Shown: positions 19,136-29,905 of the stretch, piece after piece
Position numbering within the stretch: the stretch's first letter is position 1
Layout of the letters: the number at the start of each line of letters is the position of its first letter
Source of the DNA: Pseudoalteromonas sp. FUC4
GTDB lineage: Bacteria > Pseudomonadota > Gammaproteobacteria > Enterobacterales > Alteromonadaceae
NCBI RefSeq assembly: GCF_008370255.1
Contig: NZ_SEUI01000001.1
Span: forward strand, 702,183-766,182
Direction: 5' to 3'
DNA: 64,000 nt
The notes under the pieces: generated by a model
Told to the model about the DNA's origin: nothing
Seen by the model: the letters and a program-made list of their open reading frames with translations, nothing else
Database searches by the model: none
Program-made: the position numbers and the translations under genes

Positions 19136-19933
19136 TTATTCAATGTGGTAAATGCTGTTAATACTTTTATAAAGGGTTGGCGCAAAGTTTATAAACACAG
19201 GTGAGTTTTGTATTTCATCAATGTTTATATGCATTAATGTTTGTTGGCTTAGTATGATCACTATATTTTTGTATTCGTTAAACTCTATTATCGCTAAGCA
19301 CTTAAAATGTCGCCTTAAAAGCACTAAAAGCATTTGCAGCTCTTGGCCAGTTTGTGGGTTTAAATTAATGATTACTTGCGTATTTTTCTCACTGCAGCGA
19401 TTTATATTTTGCCAAAAGCTATCGCTGGTTAAAAAAGGCTGATGATATTCACCACTAAAAATATCGATAGTGATTACGTTAAAGTGATCAGAGCATTGGG
19501 TAATATATTGCTCGGCGCACTGTAAATAGTTGCTGTGCTTAATTGGTAATTTAAAGTGCTGGGCAGCAATTAAGGCAATGCTTGGGTTTATTTCTACCGT
19601 ACTAAATGTATTAATGGTGTTAATGTAAGGCGTACTACTTTGCAAGTGATACATAATTCGCTCAAACCCTGCAGTGCCTAAACCTAAATTTAATATATTT
19701 AGTGTATCTACCGGTTTAAGTAAAAATAACATCATACACTGGTTTACAGGTACTATTACTTGTTCTGGGTGTATAAGGTTCATAACGCCTTGAATTGTTA
19801 TGTCTTCATTGGTTTTTTGTGCAAGCGTTAACCAACGATATTCTTTATTTTGATATACGCATACGGGGCCGTATGCACTTTGCTGCGACTCAATAAGGTT
19901 ACTTTTAATTGTATCTTTTTTTAGCTGACGCAT
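19136..19933 (-). CDS. Spermidine-synthase-like methyltransferase-fold protein
   Basis: 265 residues with a Rossmann fold of the spermidine synthase type. It has LNILNLGLGTAGFERIM (a motif-I nucleotide loop in variant form), FSTVEINPSIALIAAQHF (the acidic residue at the end of beta 2) and VITIDIFSGEYHQPFL, near where the aminopropyl-transfer Asp is found in true synthases. The N-terminal strand domain is short. Such stand-alone proteins are common in Alteromonadales and are often annotated only as 'spermidine synthase-like'. The exact reaction is uncertain. It converges tail-to-tail with the broken GFA gene with a six-base gap. Confidence 0.7.
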   Translation of the reverse strand: MRQLKKDTIKSNLIESQQSAYGPVCVYQNKEYRWLTLAQKTNEDITIQGVMNLIHPEQVIVPVNQCMMLFLLKPVDTLNILNLGLGTAGFERIMYHLQSSTPYINTINTFSTVEINPSIALIAAQHFKLPIKHSNYLQCAEQYITQCSDHFNVITIDIFSGEYHQPFLTSDSFWQNINRCSEKNTQVIINLNPQTGQELQMLLVLLRRHFKCLAIIEFNEYKNIVIILSQQTLMHINIDEIQNSPVFINFAPTLYKSINSIYHIE

Positions 19934-20082
19934 AACTTAAACTATTAATGTATACACAATTACAGTGTGCCACGAAAATCACATTTTTTTATAGATTATT
20001 GTGTAACAAGGTTTGTAATTTAACCTCTAAACATAATATTGTATTAGCAATTAGTTACTTAGACGTTATTCAAGGATTGGAA

Positions 20083-20475
20083 ATGAGAACATTTATTTGT
20101 GCAGTACATTTTGTATGCGCTCAGTGGATAAAAAAGTTAGATTCAAGAAATAAAAATACAGCCATTAATGCGGCAACATTGTTAGCGATGATATCAACGT
20201 TATATATTTTTCTTTTAGCGATGACCTTCAATGTTCGCCACTTAGATAAAATAATCAGTATTTTTAAGCAAAATCCTTTACTTATCGGTGCTTTATTTTA
20301 CGCAGTAGTACTTGGAATCGTGTTTTTAATTTTGGGTGAATTTAACGGTTATAGAAGTAGAGTTAGGGCTCGTATAAATAAAGGGAGCTTTAAAAAATAT
20401 ATTTTAGGGATAAAACTTTGGATGTTTGGTTTAATCCCTATGACCGGCATTATGTTAATTGTGCGACTCAATTAA
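20083..20475 (+). CDS. Small membrane protein, unknown function
   Basis: 130 residues from the ATG at 20083, which has AAGGA seven bases upstream. A longer frame from 19948 exists, but its extra 45 residues look random and it would start almost at the divergent gene. Three hydrophobic segments are seen at about residues 30-53, 68-88 and 105-127. Between the last two is a basic loop, GYRSRVRARINKGSFKKY. I do not recognise a family. It stands alone between a divergent and a co-directional gene. Confidence 0.6.
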   Translation: MRTFICAVHFVCAQWIKKLDSRNKNTAINAATLLAMISTLYIFLLAMTFNVRHLDKIISIFKQNPLLIGALFYAVVLGIVFLILGEFNGYRSRVRARINKGSFKKYILGIKLWMFGLIPMTGIMLIVRLN

Positions 20476-20593
20476 TTCTCTAACTATTGTTATAACTGCG
20501 CTTTAGCGTGCTCTTTTCTGTATCTACCTCAAATGTATTGCCATAAAATCTTAGTTAAGTAATGGTTACACTATAATAATTAGGAGCTAATAG

Positions 20594-21997
20594 ATGCTTA
20601 AAACACCTTTGAAAACCACAACAACGTTACTTAAATTTACTGCAATTGCAGGCGCCTGCACACTTGCATTATCAGCACATAGTGAAACGCAACTACAATA
20701 CACAGAACAGCAAAAATTACATGATATAGCAGCTCAAGTATCAGCCGCACGTATTGGTAGTGACATTCAAACGCTGGTGGATTTCGGTACTCGCCATACG
20801 CTTTCAGAAACTAAATCGGATACTCGAGGTATTGGTGCGGCTAGGCGCTGGATAAAAAAAGAATTTGAAAAAATATCCGCGCAGTGTGGCGGTTGTCTAG
20901 AAATTATTGAAGTAAAGGACACTATATCGGGCGAAAAACGCATTCCTAATCCTGTTGAAGTGGTTAACATTGTGGCTATTCAACGAGGGTCAAGCGAGCC
21001 TAATCGAATGGTTATGATGTCAGGGGACATAGACTCTCGTGTAAGTGATGTTATGGATTTTACGAGTGATTCACCTGGGGCAAATGATAACGCATCAGGT
21101 GTAGCAGGAGTAATTGAAGCAGCTCGTGTTTTAAGTAAATACAAATTTAATGGCTCAGTAGTTTACGCGGCGCTTTCGGGCGAAGAGCAGGGTTTGTTTG
21201 GCGGAAAAATATTAACGGCTTATGCACAAAAGCATGACTGGCAAGTTCATGGCGTTTTAAACAACGATATGATTGGTAATATTACCGGTATTAATGGGGT
21301 AACTGATAATACAACTGCGCGTATATTTTCAGAAGGTACTCGTGTTGTCGAAACAAAAGAGCAAGCTAATACTCGGCGCTTTACGGGTGGTGAAGTTGAT
21401 TCGGCGAGTCGAAATTTAGCTCGCTACATAGATACCATTGCTGACAGATACATTCCTAACTTAGATACAATGCTTGTATATCGATTAGATAGATTTGGCC
21501 GTGGTGGGCATCATCGTCCATTTAATGATGCAGGTTTTGCAGCAGTGCGTATTATGGAAACTAATGAGCACTATGATCGTCAGCATCAAGATCTACGCAC
21601 TGAAAATGGCGTTGAGTATGGCGATACTATTGAAGGTGTTGATTTTGATTATACGGCTAAGTTAACTTCACTTAATGCGGTAACGATGGCATCTATGGCG
21701 TGGGCGCCTGCACCGCCAAAAGAAGTTAAAATAAAGGGAGCAGTTACAGCTGATACGTCGTTTTCATGGCAAGAAAGCAGTGACGAAAACGTTGCTGGCT
21801 ATAAAATTTATTGGCGTTACACGAGCGAGCCGCAATGGCAGTTCAGCAAATACGTTGGTAGGGTTTCAAAGTATACGCTTGAAAATGTTGTGATTGATAA
21901 TTATTACTTTGGTGTTGCCTCTGTTAGTAAAGACGGTATTGAGTCGCCAGTAGTTTTTCCGGGTGATGTGGGTTCGTTTGATCACAATATAAAATAG
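20594..21997 (+). CDS. Secreted M28 family zinc aminopeptidase with C-terminal Fn3-like domain
   Basis: 467 residues with a signal peptide ending near residue 30 (ALSAHS). AGGAG lies eight bases before the ATG. The peptidase part has SGDIDS (143-148), PGANDNASG (bridging Asp165), LSGEEQG (catalytic Glu197 and ligand Glu198), NNDMIG (Asp225) and a late His region, ETNEHYDRQHQD. Classical M28 enzymes have His-x-Asp at the first position; here it is Asp145-x-Asp147. Residues of about 375-460 form a fibronectin-III-like beta domain (FSWQESSDENVAGYKIYWR), common in exported hydrolases. It probably trims peptides in the periplasm or outside the cell for nutrition. Confidence 0.88.
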   Translation: MLKTPLKTTTTLLKFTAIAGACTLALSAHSETQLQYTEQQKLHDIAAQVSAARIGSDIQTLVDFGTRHTLSETKSDTRGIGAARRWIKKEFEKISAQCGGCLEIIEVKDTISGEKRIPNPVEVVNIVAIQRGSSEPNRMVMMSGDIDSRVSDVMDFTSDSPGANDNASGVAGVIEAARVLSKYKFNGSVVYAALSGEEQGLFGGKILTAYAQKHDWQVHGVLNNDMIGNITGINGVTDNTTARIFSEGTRVVETKEQANTRRFTGGEVDSASRNLARYIDTIADRYIPNLDTMLVYRLDRFGRGGHHRPFNDAGFAAVRIMETNEHYDRQHQDLRTENGVEYGDTIEGVDFDYTAKLTSLNAVTMASMAWAPAPPKEVKIKGAVTADTSFSWQESSDENVAGYKIYWRYTSEPQWQFSKYVGRVSKYTLENVVIDNYYFGVASVSKDGIESPVVFPGDVGSFDHNIK

Positions 21998-22031
21998 CAA
22001 TTTGTCTAAAAACACGGCAAACAGAATGCTT

Positions 22032-22066
22032 TAAGGTGCAAACGACTGTTTTATACTTGCACCTTA
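22032..22066 (+). terminator. Hairpin after the M28 peptidase gene
   Basis: Perfect 10-base arms TAAGGTGCAA and TTGCACCTTA with a 15-base loop, about 35 bases past the stop. The T-run after it is poor, so termination strength is uncertain. Confidence 0.45.
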
Positions 22067-22114
22067 TTTACTAAGCCCTTAGAGTGTAAAAAAAGAAGTA
22101 AAAAGGTTATTAAA

Positions 22115-22561
22115 ATGGAACAACAAGAAAAAAAGCCGTTAGCAGCAAAAGAACAAGTTATAACTGATGAGCAAAGAATGCAGTGGCAACGCGAATGTTT
22201 CCAAACAGCGCAAAAGCATTTAGCCGAAAAGGGCATTATGCCAAAAGCAGTAGTTGATAAAGACAGTCGATTTTTAGCACCACTTTGTGCAATGTGGAAA
22301 TTTAAAGCACAGAACGGTAAAACATATTGGGTAGTAACAGGGCGGTTACCTACTGATCACGCTGAAGTAAGTGCAGCAACAGATGCACGCGATGCAATGC
22401 GTTATTTTTCTTTGCAGTGGCAATTAAAAGCGGATCAAATTATGAGTACAGGCGCGCGTGATAAAACGCAGGTAGATTTTGCTAACTTACTTATAAATAG
22501 AGCACATGGCTTGTACGAAATGTATGATAATGAACCGCTTTGGGCAAATGAACCAAAGTAG
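22115..22561 (+). CDS. DUF4826-like protein
   Basis: A 148-residue soluble protein with no signal peptide or membrane segment. The core WKFKAQNGKTYWVVTGRLPTDHAEVS followed by ARDAMRYFSLQWQLKADQI resembles the DUF4826 family found in Alteromonadales and Vibrionales, as far as I recall. The N-terminus is lysine- and glutamine-rich. Its function is unknown. It is a single-gene unit between the M28 peptidase and a convergent acetyltransferase. Confidence 0.6.
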   Translation: MEQQEKKPLAAKEQVITDEQRMQWQRECFQTAQKHLAEKGIMPKAVVDKDSRFLAPLCAMWKFKAQNGKTYWVVTGRLPTDHAEVSAATDARDAMRYFSLQWQLKADQIMSTGARDKTQVDFANLLINRAHGLYEMYDNEPLWANEPK

Positions 22562-22623
22562 CTGCAGTTTGGGTTAAGTAACTATGTAGAGGGTGATAGC
22601 TTATTTATTGCCCTTTGCTTTAT

Positions 22624-23082
22624 CTAATGGACAAGTGTGAAGGGGGTTGTATTAAACGCTGAAACAGGGCATTGCATACGTTGCCTAGGAATTCCTGCCT
22701 CCATAAATACATTCCCTTGCTGAATAAAGCCATTGAGCTTAAAACGCTCTACTTCATTTAAGATACAATTAATGCTTACTTCTTCAATACCTTGGTTTGA
22801 CGCTAATTCAACAATAAAGTTGAGAAGCGATGTATATACTTTGCGATTACGGTGCTCAGGTAATACAGCTATTCTGCCGATTAAGCCATCTTTACATAAT
22901 CTACCTGTTGCTATTGGGCAGTTTGCATCGTCTGTAACAAGTACATGTAATGCAATTTTATCTAGGCTATCAAATTCGATATGCTTGGGGATATGTAACT
23001 CGTAAACAAAAACTCGCTCTCGAATTTTTTGTAGCAAATCTTTTTTTATATCCCATTCAACCTTATCAACCAGATAGCCCAT
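22624..23082 (-). CDS. GNAT family N-acetyltransferase
   Basis: 152 residues with the GNAT core. PIATGRLCKDGLIGRIAVLPEHRNRKV contains beta 4 and the acetyl-CoA pyrophosphate loop, here R-N-R-K-V rather than the usual R/Q-x-x-G-x-G/A. ELASNQGIEEVSINCI and FKLNGFIQQGNVFMEAGI follow, the latter being the usual end of ElaA-like and related GNATs. The acceptor substrate is unknown. It is transcribed towards the DUF4826-like gene. Confidence 0.82.
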   Translation of the reverse strand: MGYLVDKVEWDIKKDLLQKIRERVFVYELHIPKHIEFDSLDKIALHVLVTDDANCPIATGRLCKDGLIGRIAVLPEHRNRKVYTSLLNFIVELASNQGIEEVSINCILNEVERFKLNGFIQQGNVFMEAGIPRQRMQCPVSAFNTTPFTLVH

Positions 23083-23236
23083 TGCAAACTCCTATTGATA
23101 CCAAATTAAAATGAGTAAGCAATCACAGCAAAGTTATTCAAGCCAATATCAGATGAAAATTAAAAATTTTAACTGACCTGTATAAATCATATTTTACGCT
23201 GAAAAATGCTCATCATTATTAATATAATTGGCATTA

Positions 23237-24394
23237 TTACTCGTGATCTATATTAAACCAGATCCCCTCATTAACAAGTGTAGTAAAAGTTTGAGTAAAA
23301 ACTAAACTTGGATTTGTTAAATTTAATGCTGAACTTTCAAACTCAGTATGATCGGTAAGTAGTTTTACCGCAGCTAAGTCGGTTAGCGGCATAGCGTAAT
23401 TTTCGCCATTTACACTTAGTAAAACTTCTGTATCGAGTTGCTGATAAATAGCGCGTGTGCCACCTAAGCGTTCAAATACTGTTTCTTCATCACTTAAATC
23501 ATCGCTTATTTGCTCTGACGTAAATGGAGGCTCTACTGGCGCTAAATCCATTTCATGTTTGGGCTGACTAAGTGTTGAGCCTAACCATTGTTTAAATAAA
23601 TCGTCATTTTCTAAAAGTGCTGCCATCAGTGTTTTAACTTTATCAACTTCAAGGCTTGTAAGTTCACCTTTAGATTTTCTTAGTGTGATGTTGTGATCGG
23701 TATAACGTTTTTGACCGCTTTCGGTATCAATAATATGATCGGCAAAGCTCGATAATAAATCTTGTTGATTTGGCGCTCTAAAACCAACTGAATAATTGAG
23801 CGCGTTTTCTACGGCGTAACCTTCGTGAGGGCACCCTGGTGGAATATATAAAATATCGCCAGGCTCTAATATGCAATCGATTACGGCTTCAAATGCTTCT
23901 ACTTGCAGTAATTTTTTGTTTTGAGCAAACTGCTTAAGTGTTGGATCGGGCAGGCCTACGCGCCAATGACGTTTACCTTCGCCTTGAATAATAAATACGT
24001 CATATTGGTCTAAGTGTGGGCCGACACCACCATTTGGCGTTGAATAGCTGATCATTAAATCATCTATGCGCCAGTTTGGAATAAATCTAAATGGCTCTAG
24101 TAGTTGTGCAGCTTCGCTATGCCAGTGATCAACTGCTTGCACGAGTAATGTAGAATGATCGTCTGTTAACTGCTCAAAGTCTTCAAATGGACCTTGGTAG
24201 GTTTGCCAATCATTTTTATGATTGGTAATAATACGTGACTCTATGCTTTCTTCCATTGCGAGGCCGGCAAGTTCATTAGCATCAAGTGGGTCTTGAAAAT
24301 CTGCAAAACCTTGTTTGATTAAAAGCGGCTTTTTTTGCCAAAAATGGCTTAAAAACTCTTGCTCAGACAAATTATTTATTTTTAGTTGATACAT
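23237..24394 (-). CDS. roxA: Ribosomal protein uL16 arginine hydroxylase RoxA (YcfD)
   Basis: A JmjC-type Fe(II)/2-oxoglutarate oxygenase of 385 residues (E. coli YcfD has 373), which hydroxylates an arginine of ribosomal protein L16. It has the cupin metal motif HLDQYD (His127, Asp129) with the distal His190 in PPGCPHEGYAVENALNYSVGFRAPN. The N-terminal FLSHFWQKKPLLIKQGF and the middle WHSEAAQLLEPFRFIPNWRIDDLMIS match YcfD closely. The C-terminal winged-helix part (about 290-385) is present. It is read as a single gene, with the purB terminator just upstream. Confidence 0.95.
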   Translation of the reverse strand: MYQLKINNLSEQEFLSHFWQKKPLLIKQGFADFQDPLDANELAGLAMEESIESRIITNHKNDWQTYQGPFEDFEQLTDDHSTLLVQAVDHWHSEAAQLLEPFRFIPNWRIDDLMISYSTPNGGVGPHLDQYDVFIIQGEGKRHWRVGLPDPTLKQFAQNKKLLQVEAFEAVIDCILEPGDILYIPPGCPHEGYAVENALNYSVGFRAPNQQDLLSSFADHIIDTESGQKRYTDHNITLRKSKGELTSLEVDKVKTLMAALLENDDLFKQWLGSTLSQPKHEMDLAPVEPPFTSEQISDDLSDEETVFERLGGTRAIYQQLDTEVLLSVNGENYAMPLTDLAAVKLLTDHTEFESSALNLTNPSLVFTQTFTTLVNEGIWFNIDHE

Positions 24395-24433
24395 ACATTA
24401 TGCCTACTAGTTAGTGCAATGGGGTTAAAACAA

Positions 24434-24464
24434 AAAAAGCGAAAGGATAATCCTTTCGCTTTTT
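24434..24464 (-). terminator. Terminator of purB
   Basis: Fourteen-base arms AAAAAGCGAAAGGA and TCCTTTCGCTTTTT with a short loop, 19 bases past the purB stop on the minus strand. The T-run is part of the arm. Confidence 0.85.
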
Positions 24465-24482
24465 AAAAGAGTAATTTAGTTT

Positions 24483-25868
<1,386 letters not shown>

Positions 25869-25884
25869 TTAGTTTGAACGATAG

Positions 25885-26487
25885 TTAAATTTTTGTTTTA
25901 GCAATGGCGAGTATTTTTCTTTTTGAAAAGAAAAAGTGACGGCGTTTACCGCCCATTTGTCGCCATAATACTGCACTTCTAACACCGGCTAGTAATAGGG
26001 CACGGATTTTATTTTGAGTGAGCTGCTGTTTTAATAACTCGGGTTTACCATAAACCTGTATTCGGTGCCCAAGGGGGCTCAGCACCGACGAGTATATATC
26101 TGCTAAACCGGCAACAACGCTCTCGTCGGTAATAGCAAAATGGTCTAAACGACGATGAATATCATCAATTCGTTTGCCTAATTCGTTTAAGCTCTTGTCG
26201 TTTGCATTTAGTGCACGCTCAAGCTGCATTAAACCACCTACGTACTTTACTATTTCAACATCTTTTTGAGCGCCTGCAGTAAGCTGCGCCATTAATGTTT
26301 TATAGCCATCACGTAGGTTATCTGTACCTTGATAAACGTCCTCTGGAGATTCAGGAGATGTTTGAATAATACTTGAAAGTAAGATTTCTAAATCGTGTTC
26401 GTTGTTGCTGCCGTATTGGGCAATTTTTTGAACTTGTTTAGCAACCTGGCACATGGCGGCAAGCGCCATGACTTGGTATTCATTCAT
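25885..26487 (-). CDS. hflD: High-frequency-lysogenization protein HflD homologue
   Basis: A 200-residue, largely helical protein beginning [20 protein letters not shown], the typical HflD (YcfC) start. In E. coli it is a peripheral membrane protein that affects lambda CII stability; its normal role is unclear. Its ATG overlaps the mnmA stop (TAATG), so translation is coupled. Identity rests on N-terminal likeness, length and conserved position between mnmA and purB. The C-terminus is basic (RRHFFFSKRK). Confidence 0.9.
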   Translation of the reverse strand: MNEYQVMALAAMCQVAKQVQKIAQYGSNNEHDLEILLSSIIQTSPESPEDVYQGTDNLRDGYKTLMAQLTAGAQKDVEIVKYVGGLMQLERALNANDKSLNELGKRIDDIHRRLDHFAITDESVVAGLADIYSSVLSPLGHRIQVYGKPELLKQQLTQNKIRALLLAGVRSAVLWRQMGGKRRHFFFSKRKILAIAKTKI

Positions 26488-27587
26488 TACTTAATCACCG
26501 AGTCAATAATACCACCACCTAAACACACATCTTCTGCATAAAATACGGCAGATTGACCTGGCGTAACTGCTTTTTGTGGTTCGTCGAATAATACACGAGC
26601 CATGCCGTCTTCACCTACAAGTAGGGTACAGCTTAAGTCTTCTTGACGGTAACGTGTTTTAACTGTGCAGCGAGTGGTGCCTTTAGGGCCAACGCGGTCT
26701 ACCCAATGTAATTGGTTTGCATTAAGACCATTACTGTATAGGCGAGGGTGATCTTTACCTTGACCAACAACAAGTACGTTACGTTCTAAGTCTTTATCAA
26801 CTACGTACCATGGTTCGCCAGAACCTTCCTTCATACCACCAATTAACAAGCCTTTGCGTTGTCCAAGTGTATGGTACATTAAGCCTTCGTGCTCGCCTAC
26901 GTTGTTACCGTCAGTGTCTTCGATAACGCCAGGTTGCGCTGGTAAGAACTTTTGTAAAAAGTCTTTAAATTTACGTTCACCGATAAAGCAAATTCCGGTG
27001 CTGTCTTTTTTATCGTGAGTGATTAGGTCTTGTTCTTCTGCTATGCGGCGTACTTCTGGTTTTTCGATATCGCCTACAGGGAATAACGTTTGGCCAATAT
27101 GTTCATGGCTTAGGGTATATAAAAAGTAGCTTTGATCTTTATTGTTATCAAGTCCGCGACACATTACGTATTTGTCATCGCGAAGTTCACGGCGAACGTA
27201 GTGTCCGGTTGCAATAAAGTCAGCACCGAGTGCTTGAGCCGCAAATTCTAAAAAGGCTTTAAATTTAATTTCTTTATTACACATTATATCTGGGTTTGGT
27301 GTACGGCCGGCTTTGTACTCTGCTAAAAAGTATTCAAATACATTATCCCAGTATTCAGCAGCAAAGTTTACTGTGTGAAGCTCAATGCCTAATTTGTCGC
27401 ATACGGCTTGTGCATCTTTTAAGTCATCAGCGGCAGCACAGTATTCATCATTGTCGTCTTCTTCCCAGTTCTTCATAAACAGGCCTTCTACTTGGTAGCC
27501 CTGTTGTTGTAACAAATATGCAGATACAGAAGAATCAACACCGCCGGACATGCCAACAATGACTTTAATGTGACTATTTTCGCTCAT
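26487..27587 (-). CDS. mnmA: tRNA-specific 2-thiouridylase MnmA
   Basis: 366 residues. It adenylates and thiolates U34 of tRNA-Lys, -Glu and -Gln, taking sulfur from TusE. The PP-loop SGGVDSS is at residues 14-20, the catalytic cysteines are Cys103 (MCNKEIKF) and Cys200 (TGICFIGE), equivalent to E. coli Cys102 and Cys199, and the tRNA-binding [11 protein letters not shown] stretch is present. The C-terminal beta-barrel is complete. The sulfur donors TusD, C, B and E are encoded about 1.4-2.7 kb upstream on the same strand. First gene of mnmA-hflD-purB. Confidence 0.97.
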   Translation of the reverse strand: MSENSHIKVIVGMSGGVDSSVSAYLLQQQGYQVEGLFMKNWEEDDNDEYCAAADDLKDAQAVCDKLGIELHTVNFAAEYWDNVFEYFLAEYKAGRTPNPDIMCNKEIKFKAFLEFAAQALGADFIATGHYVRRELRDDKYVMCRGLDNNKDQSYFLYTLSHEHIGQTLFPVGDIEKPEVRRIAEEQDLITHDKKDSTGICFIGERKFKDFLQKFLPAQPGVIEDTDGNNVGEHEGLMYHTLGQRKGLLIGGMKEGSGEPWYVVDKDLERNVLVVGQGKDHPRLYSNGLNANQLHWVDRVGPKGTTRCTVKTRYRQEDLSCTLLVGEDGMARVLFDEPQKAVTPGQSAVFYAEDVCLGGGIIDSVIK

Positions 27588-27833
27588 GAATAATTTCGCT
27601 TATACAGATTGCTGTTAACTTGGAAAGGCCGCGATTATAGCATGTATTTTGTTTGAGCTTAAAGAGCGTAGGGCGGCAAAGGACATAATTTGTCACTATT
27701 TTATTTGTATAACAAATAGCAAAGTAACCTTACGAAGTATTGTATAAATTTATTTATCGATTTTTTGATGAAAAACAATACTTTCAAATTCCTCAAAATA
27801 CATAAACTAGAGGTTAGTTGAGGAAACTATAAT

Positions 27834-28274
27834 TTAGTCGTCGTAAATTGTATCTAATCTCAAAGCCTTTTTGCTTAAGCTATCTTCAACACACTTGAGC
27901 ACTAAAGGGCTTCTAAGCGGTAATGATTTTATTTGCTCTAATGTATGCCAGTTAGCGCTGATGATGTCGGAATCCATTGGTGTTGGTGCTTTTATATTAT
28001 TAGGCGCTTCAAATAAAAAACAGAACCGTAAATAGTGCACTGCGTTATCGGCATGCAAATTATACACACCTAAAAAGCCAATAGGCTCAAGCGCTAAGCC
28101 TGTTTCTTCAAGTAGCTCTCTGCTTGCAGCTTGTGCAAGCGTCTCATTTTTCTCTAAATGACCCGCAGGTTGATTGTAACAAATTTGCTTTGTAAATTTA
28201 TCGCGCTCTTTTACAAGTAAAAACTCATTTTGCTTTTTTACTATTGCTGCAACCGTAACATGCGGTTTATGCAT
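27834..28274 (-). CDS. nudJ: Nudix phosphatase NudJ
   Basis: 146 residues from the ATG at 28274; a TTG one codon earlier is less likely. The Nudix box runs from G to U as GHLEKNETLAQAASRELLEETG (near residues 38-59), with all metal-binding glutamates kept. E. coli NudJ hydrolyses thiamine pyrophosphate precursors and nucleoside di- and triphosphates. Its start overlaps the end of rluE (ATGCATAA), as last gene of tusDCBE-rluE-nudJ. E. coli also has nudJ beside rluE and mnmA. Confidence 0.92.
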   Translation of the reverse strand: MHKPHVTVAAIVKKQNEFLLVKERDKFTKQICYNQPAGHLEKNETLAQAASRELLEETGLALEPIGFLGVYNLHADNAVHYLRFCFLFEAPNNIKAPTPMDSDIISANWHTLEQIKSLPLRSPLVLKCVEDSLSKKALRLDTIYDD

Positions 28275-28953
28275 CAACTACGCCCTTAATTACTTTGTAT
28301 TCACCACAATTAATATCATCCAACGTATAGTTGCCAATGCTATAGCGGATGAGGCGAAGTGTAGGGTGGCCAATATGCGCGGTCATTCGACGAACTTGTC
28401 TATTTTTACCTTCATTAATGGTAATACTTAGCCAAGTGGTAGGGATTGCTTTTCGCTCGCGTACAGGGGGATTACGCGCCCAAATTGTAGGCTCATCTAT
28501 TATTTTAACGTTAGCAGGGAGTGTTAGCCCGTCTTTAAGTTTTACGCCATTGCATAAATCGTTAATTGATTCACTTGTTGGTTCACCTTCAACTTGTGCC
28601 CAGTAGGTTTTATTGGTTTTTTTATCAGGTGCTGTTAGGGTGTTTTGCAATTTTCCACAGTTTGTTAAAAGTAATAAACCTTCACTGTCTCTGTCTAATC
28701 TGCCCGCTGCGTAAACTTCTTTAATAGGGATGAACTCAGCAAGCGTTTGTCTGTCGGCGTCATCTGTAAATTGGCATAGCACATCAAATGGTTTGTTGAA
28801 TAGCACTATCTTTCTGTCTTTAGATGCTATTTGCGGCTTTATTCCTCTTTTACCTGAAGGCGTTTTGTTAAGTGCACTGCGTGAATAAGTTCGGCCTGTA
28901 CTTCTTTTTGGCTTGGATTCAGTTACTTGATTATTGCCTGATTTAGATCTCAT
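28267..28953 (-). CDS. rluE: 23S rRNA pseudouridine(2457) synthase RluE
   Basis: A 228-residue pseudouridine synthase of the RsuA/RluB/E/F family. Catalytic motif AAGRLDRDSEGLLLLTNCG contains the active-site Asp (second Asp of GRLD). ITINEGKNRQVRRMTAHIGHPTLRLIRY is the family C-terminal signature. An N-terminal basic tail (KPKRSTGRTYSRSAL) replaces the S4 domain of RluB, as in RluE. I chose the ATG at 28953, which overlaps the tusE stop (TAATG) and has AGGTG ahead; an in-frame GTG at 28962 is possible. Confidence 0.92.
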   Translation of the reverse strand: MRSKSGNNQVTESKPKRSTGRTYSRSALNKTPSGKRGIKPQIASKDRKIVLFNKPFDVLCQFTDDADRQTLAEFIPIKEVYAAGRLDRDSEGLLLLTNCGKLQNTLTAPDKKTNKTYWAQVEGEPTSESINDLCNGVKLKDGLTLPANVKIIDEPTIWARNPPVRERKAIPTTWLSITINEGKNRQVRRMTAHIGHPTLRLIRYSIGNYTLDDINCGEYKVIKGVVDA

Positions 28954-29282
28954 TATATGCACCTAGCTGGTTTTGGTAATCCAGCAATTTTTGTTGCTTG
29001 TTTAGCTGGGCCTTTAGGAAATAATTTATATAAATAAAGGCTATTTCCTTTGTCTTCACCGAGTGCTTTAGCCATTGCTTTTACAAGCATTCTAATTGCT
29101 GGGCTGGTGTTATATTCAATGTAAAAATCACGAACAAAATTAATGACTTCCCAGTGTTGCTCACTCAGTGTGATGTTTTCTTGAGTAGCAATTACAGGCG
29201 CCAGCTCCTTTGACCATAAAGTATGGTCGAGCAAGTAGCCTTGTTTGTCAGTTTCAATCTGTTGGTTGTTAAATTCAAGCAT
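28953..29282 (-). CDS. tusE: Sulfurtransferase TusE (DsrC family)
   Basis: 109 residues, the same length as E. coli TusE. It accepts persulfide sulfur from TusBCD and hands it to MnmA. The family hallmark, a penultimate cysteine (Cys108 in ARCI), is present. [28 protein letters not shown] is the conserved DsrC helix region. Three bases separate it from tusB, and its stop overlaps the rluE start. Confidence 0.95.
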   Translation of the reverse strand: MLEFNNQQIETDKQGYLLDHTLWSKELAPVIATQENITLSEQHWEVINFVRDFYIEYNTSPAIRMLVKAMAKALGEDKGNSLYLYKLFPKGPAKQATKIAGLPKPARCI

Positions 29283-29285
29283 GGG

Positions 29286-29552
29286 TTACCACGTAATGGA
29301 TTGATTAGTTGATAAAGTGAGTGCCACAAAGTCTTCATAGCTAATTGCTTTATCGTTATCGGCTAATTTTATTGCACGTATTTGCGCGTCTTGTTCAAGT
29401 ATTAACAGTGTATCTGCAAATTGCCTAAATTGTTTTTTTGCAAAGCAGGCATCACCAACAAGTAGTACCTTATCGCCTGATAAAATTAAATTCTCAAGCT
29501 GATTTGCGCAGTAATAGTTAAGCGGCTTTGAAAAAATATGTAACGTACTCAT
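29286..29552 (-). CDS. tusB: Sulfur relay protein TusB (DsrH family)
   Basis: 88 residues. The smallest subunit of the TusBCD heterohexamer; it begins MSTLHIFSKPLNYY and has a DKVLLVGDACF stretch. TusB contains no relay persulfide in E. coli and is structural. It overlaps tusC by four bases (ATGA) and precedes tusE. Confidence 0.9.
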   Translation of the reverse strand: MSTLHIFSKPLNYYCANQLENLILSGDKVLLVGDACFAKKQFRQFADTLLILEQDAQIRAIKLADNDKAISYEDFVALTLSTNQSITW

Positions 29553-29905
29553 AGGTTCACCACATGTTGCTGCGCTTTAATTAGTGTTTGTTGTTGGCTA
29601 AAGTTAAGGACTTTTGCCTCTATGAGTAAATCATGTTTATTTAAACCATAATCAAGCAATGATTTTTCACACACAAAAATATTTTCAACATCATAAATTT
29701 CGAGCGTTTTAATATTTTTAAAAAAGTCTTTTAAGCCAATTTTGTTTGGTTGCTGATGCTTTTTTAAAGTCAAAACGGCGGGGCCGCTAAACAACCAACT
29801 TACATTTTGGTCAACAGCAGCAAATATCAATGTCATATCTAGTGCATCACGAATATTTAAATCGTCAAATGGACTGCACTGACTCATTACTAATACGTTT
29901 ATCAT
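29549..29905 (-). CDS. tusC: Sulfur relay protein TusC (DsrF family)
   Basis: 118 residues, like E. coli TusC (119). The SPFDDLNIRDALDMTLIFAAVDQNVSWLF region is typical of DsrF-like proteins. Part of the TusBCD complex that carries sulfur from TusA to TusE. Four-base overlaps with tusD and tusB indicate one translationally coupled operon. Confidence 0.93.
   Translation of the reverse strand: MINVLVMSQCSPFDDLNIRDALDMTLIFAAVDQNVSWLFSGPAVLTLKKHQQPNKIGLKDFFKNIKTLEIYDVENIFVCEKSLLDYGLNKHDLLIEAKVLNFSQQQTLIKAQQHVVNL

Noticed and set aside
19948..20082. Extension of the small membrane protein upstream to 19948
   Set aside because: The extra 45 residues look non-coding, and the ATG at 20083 has a good AAGGA site.
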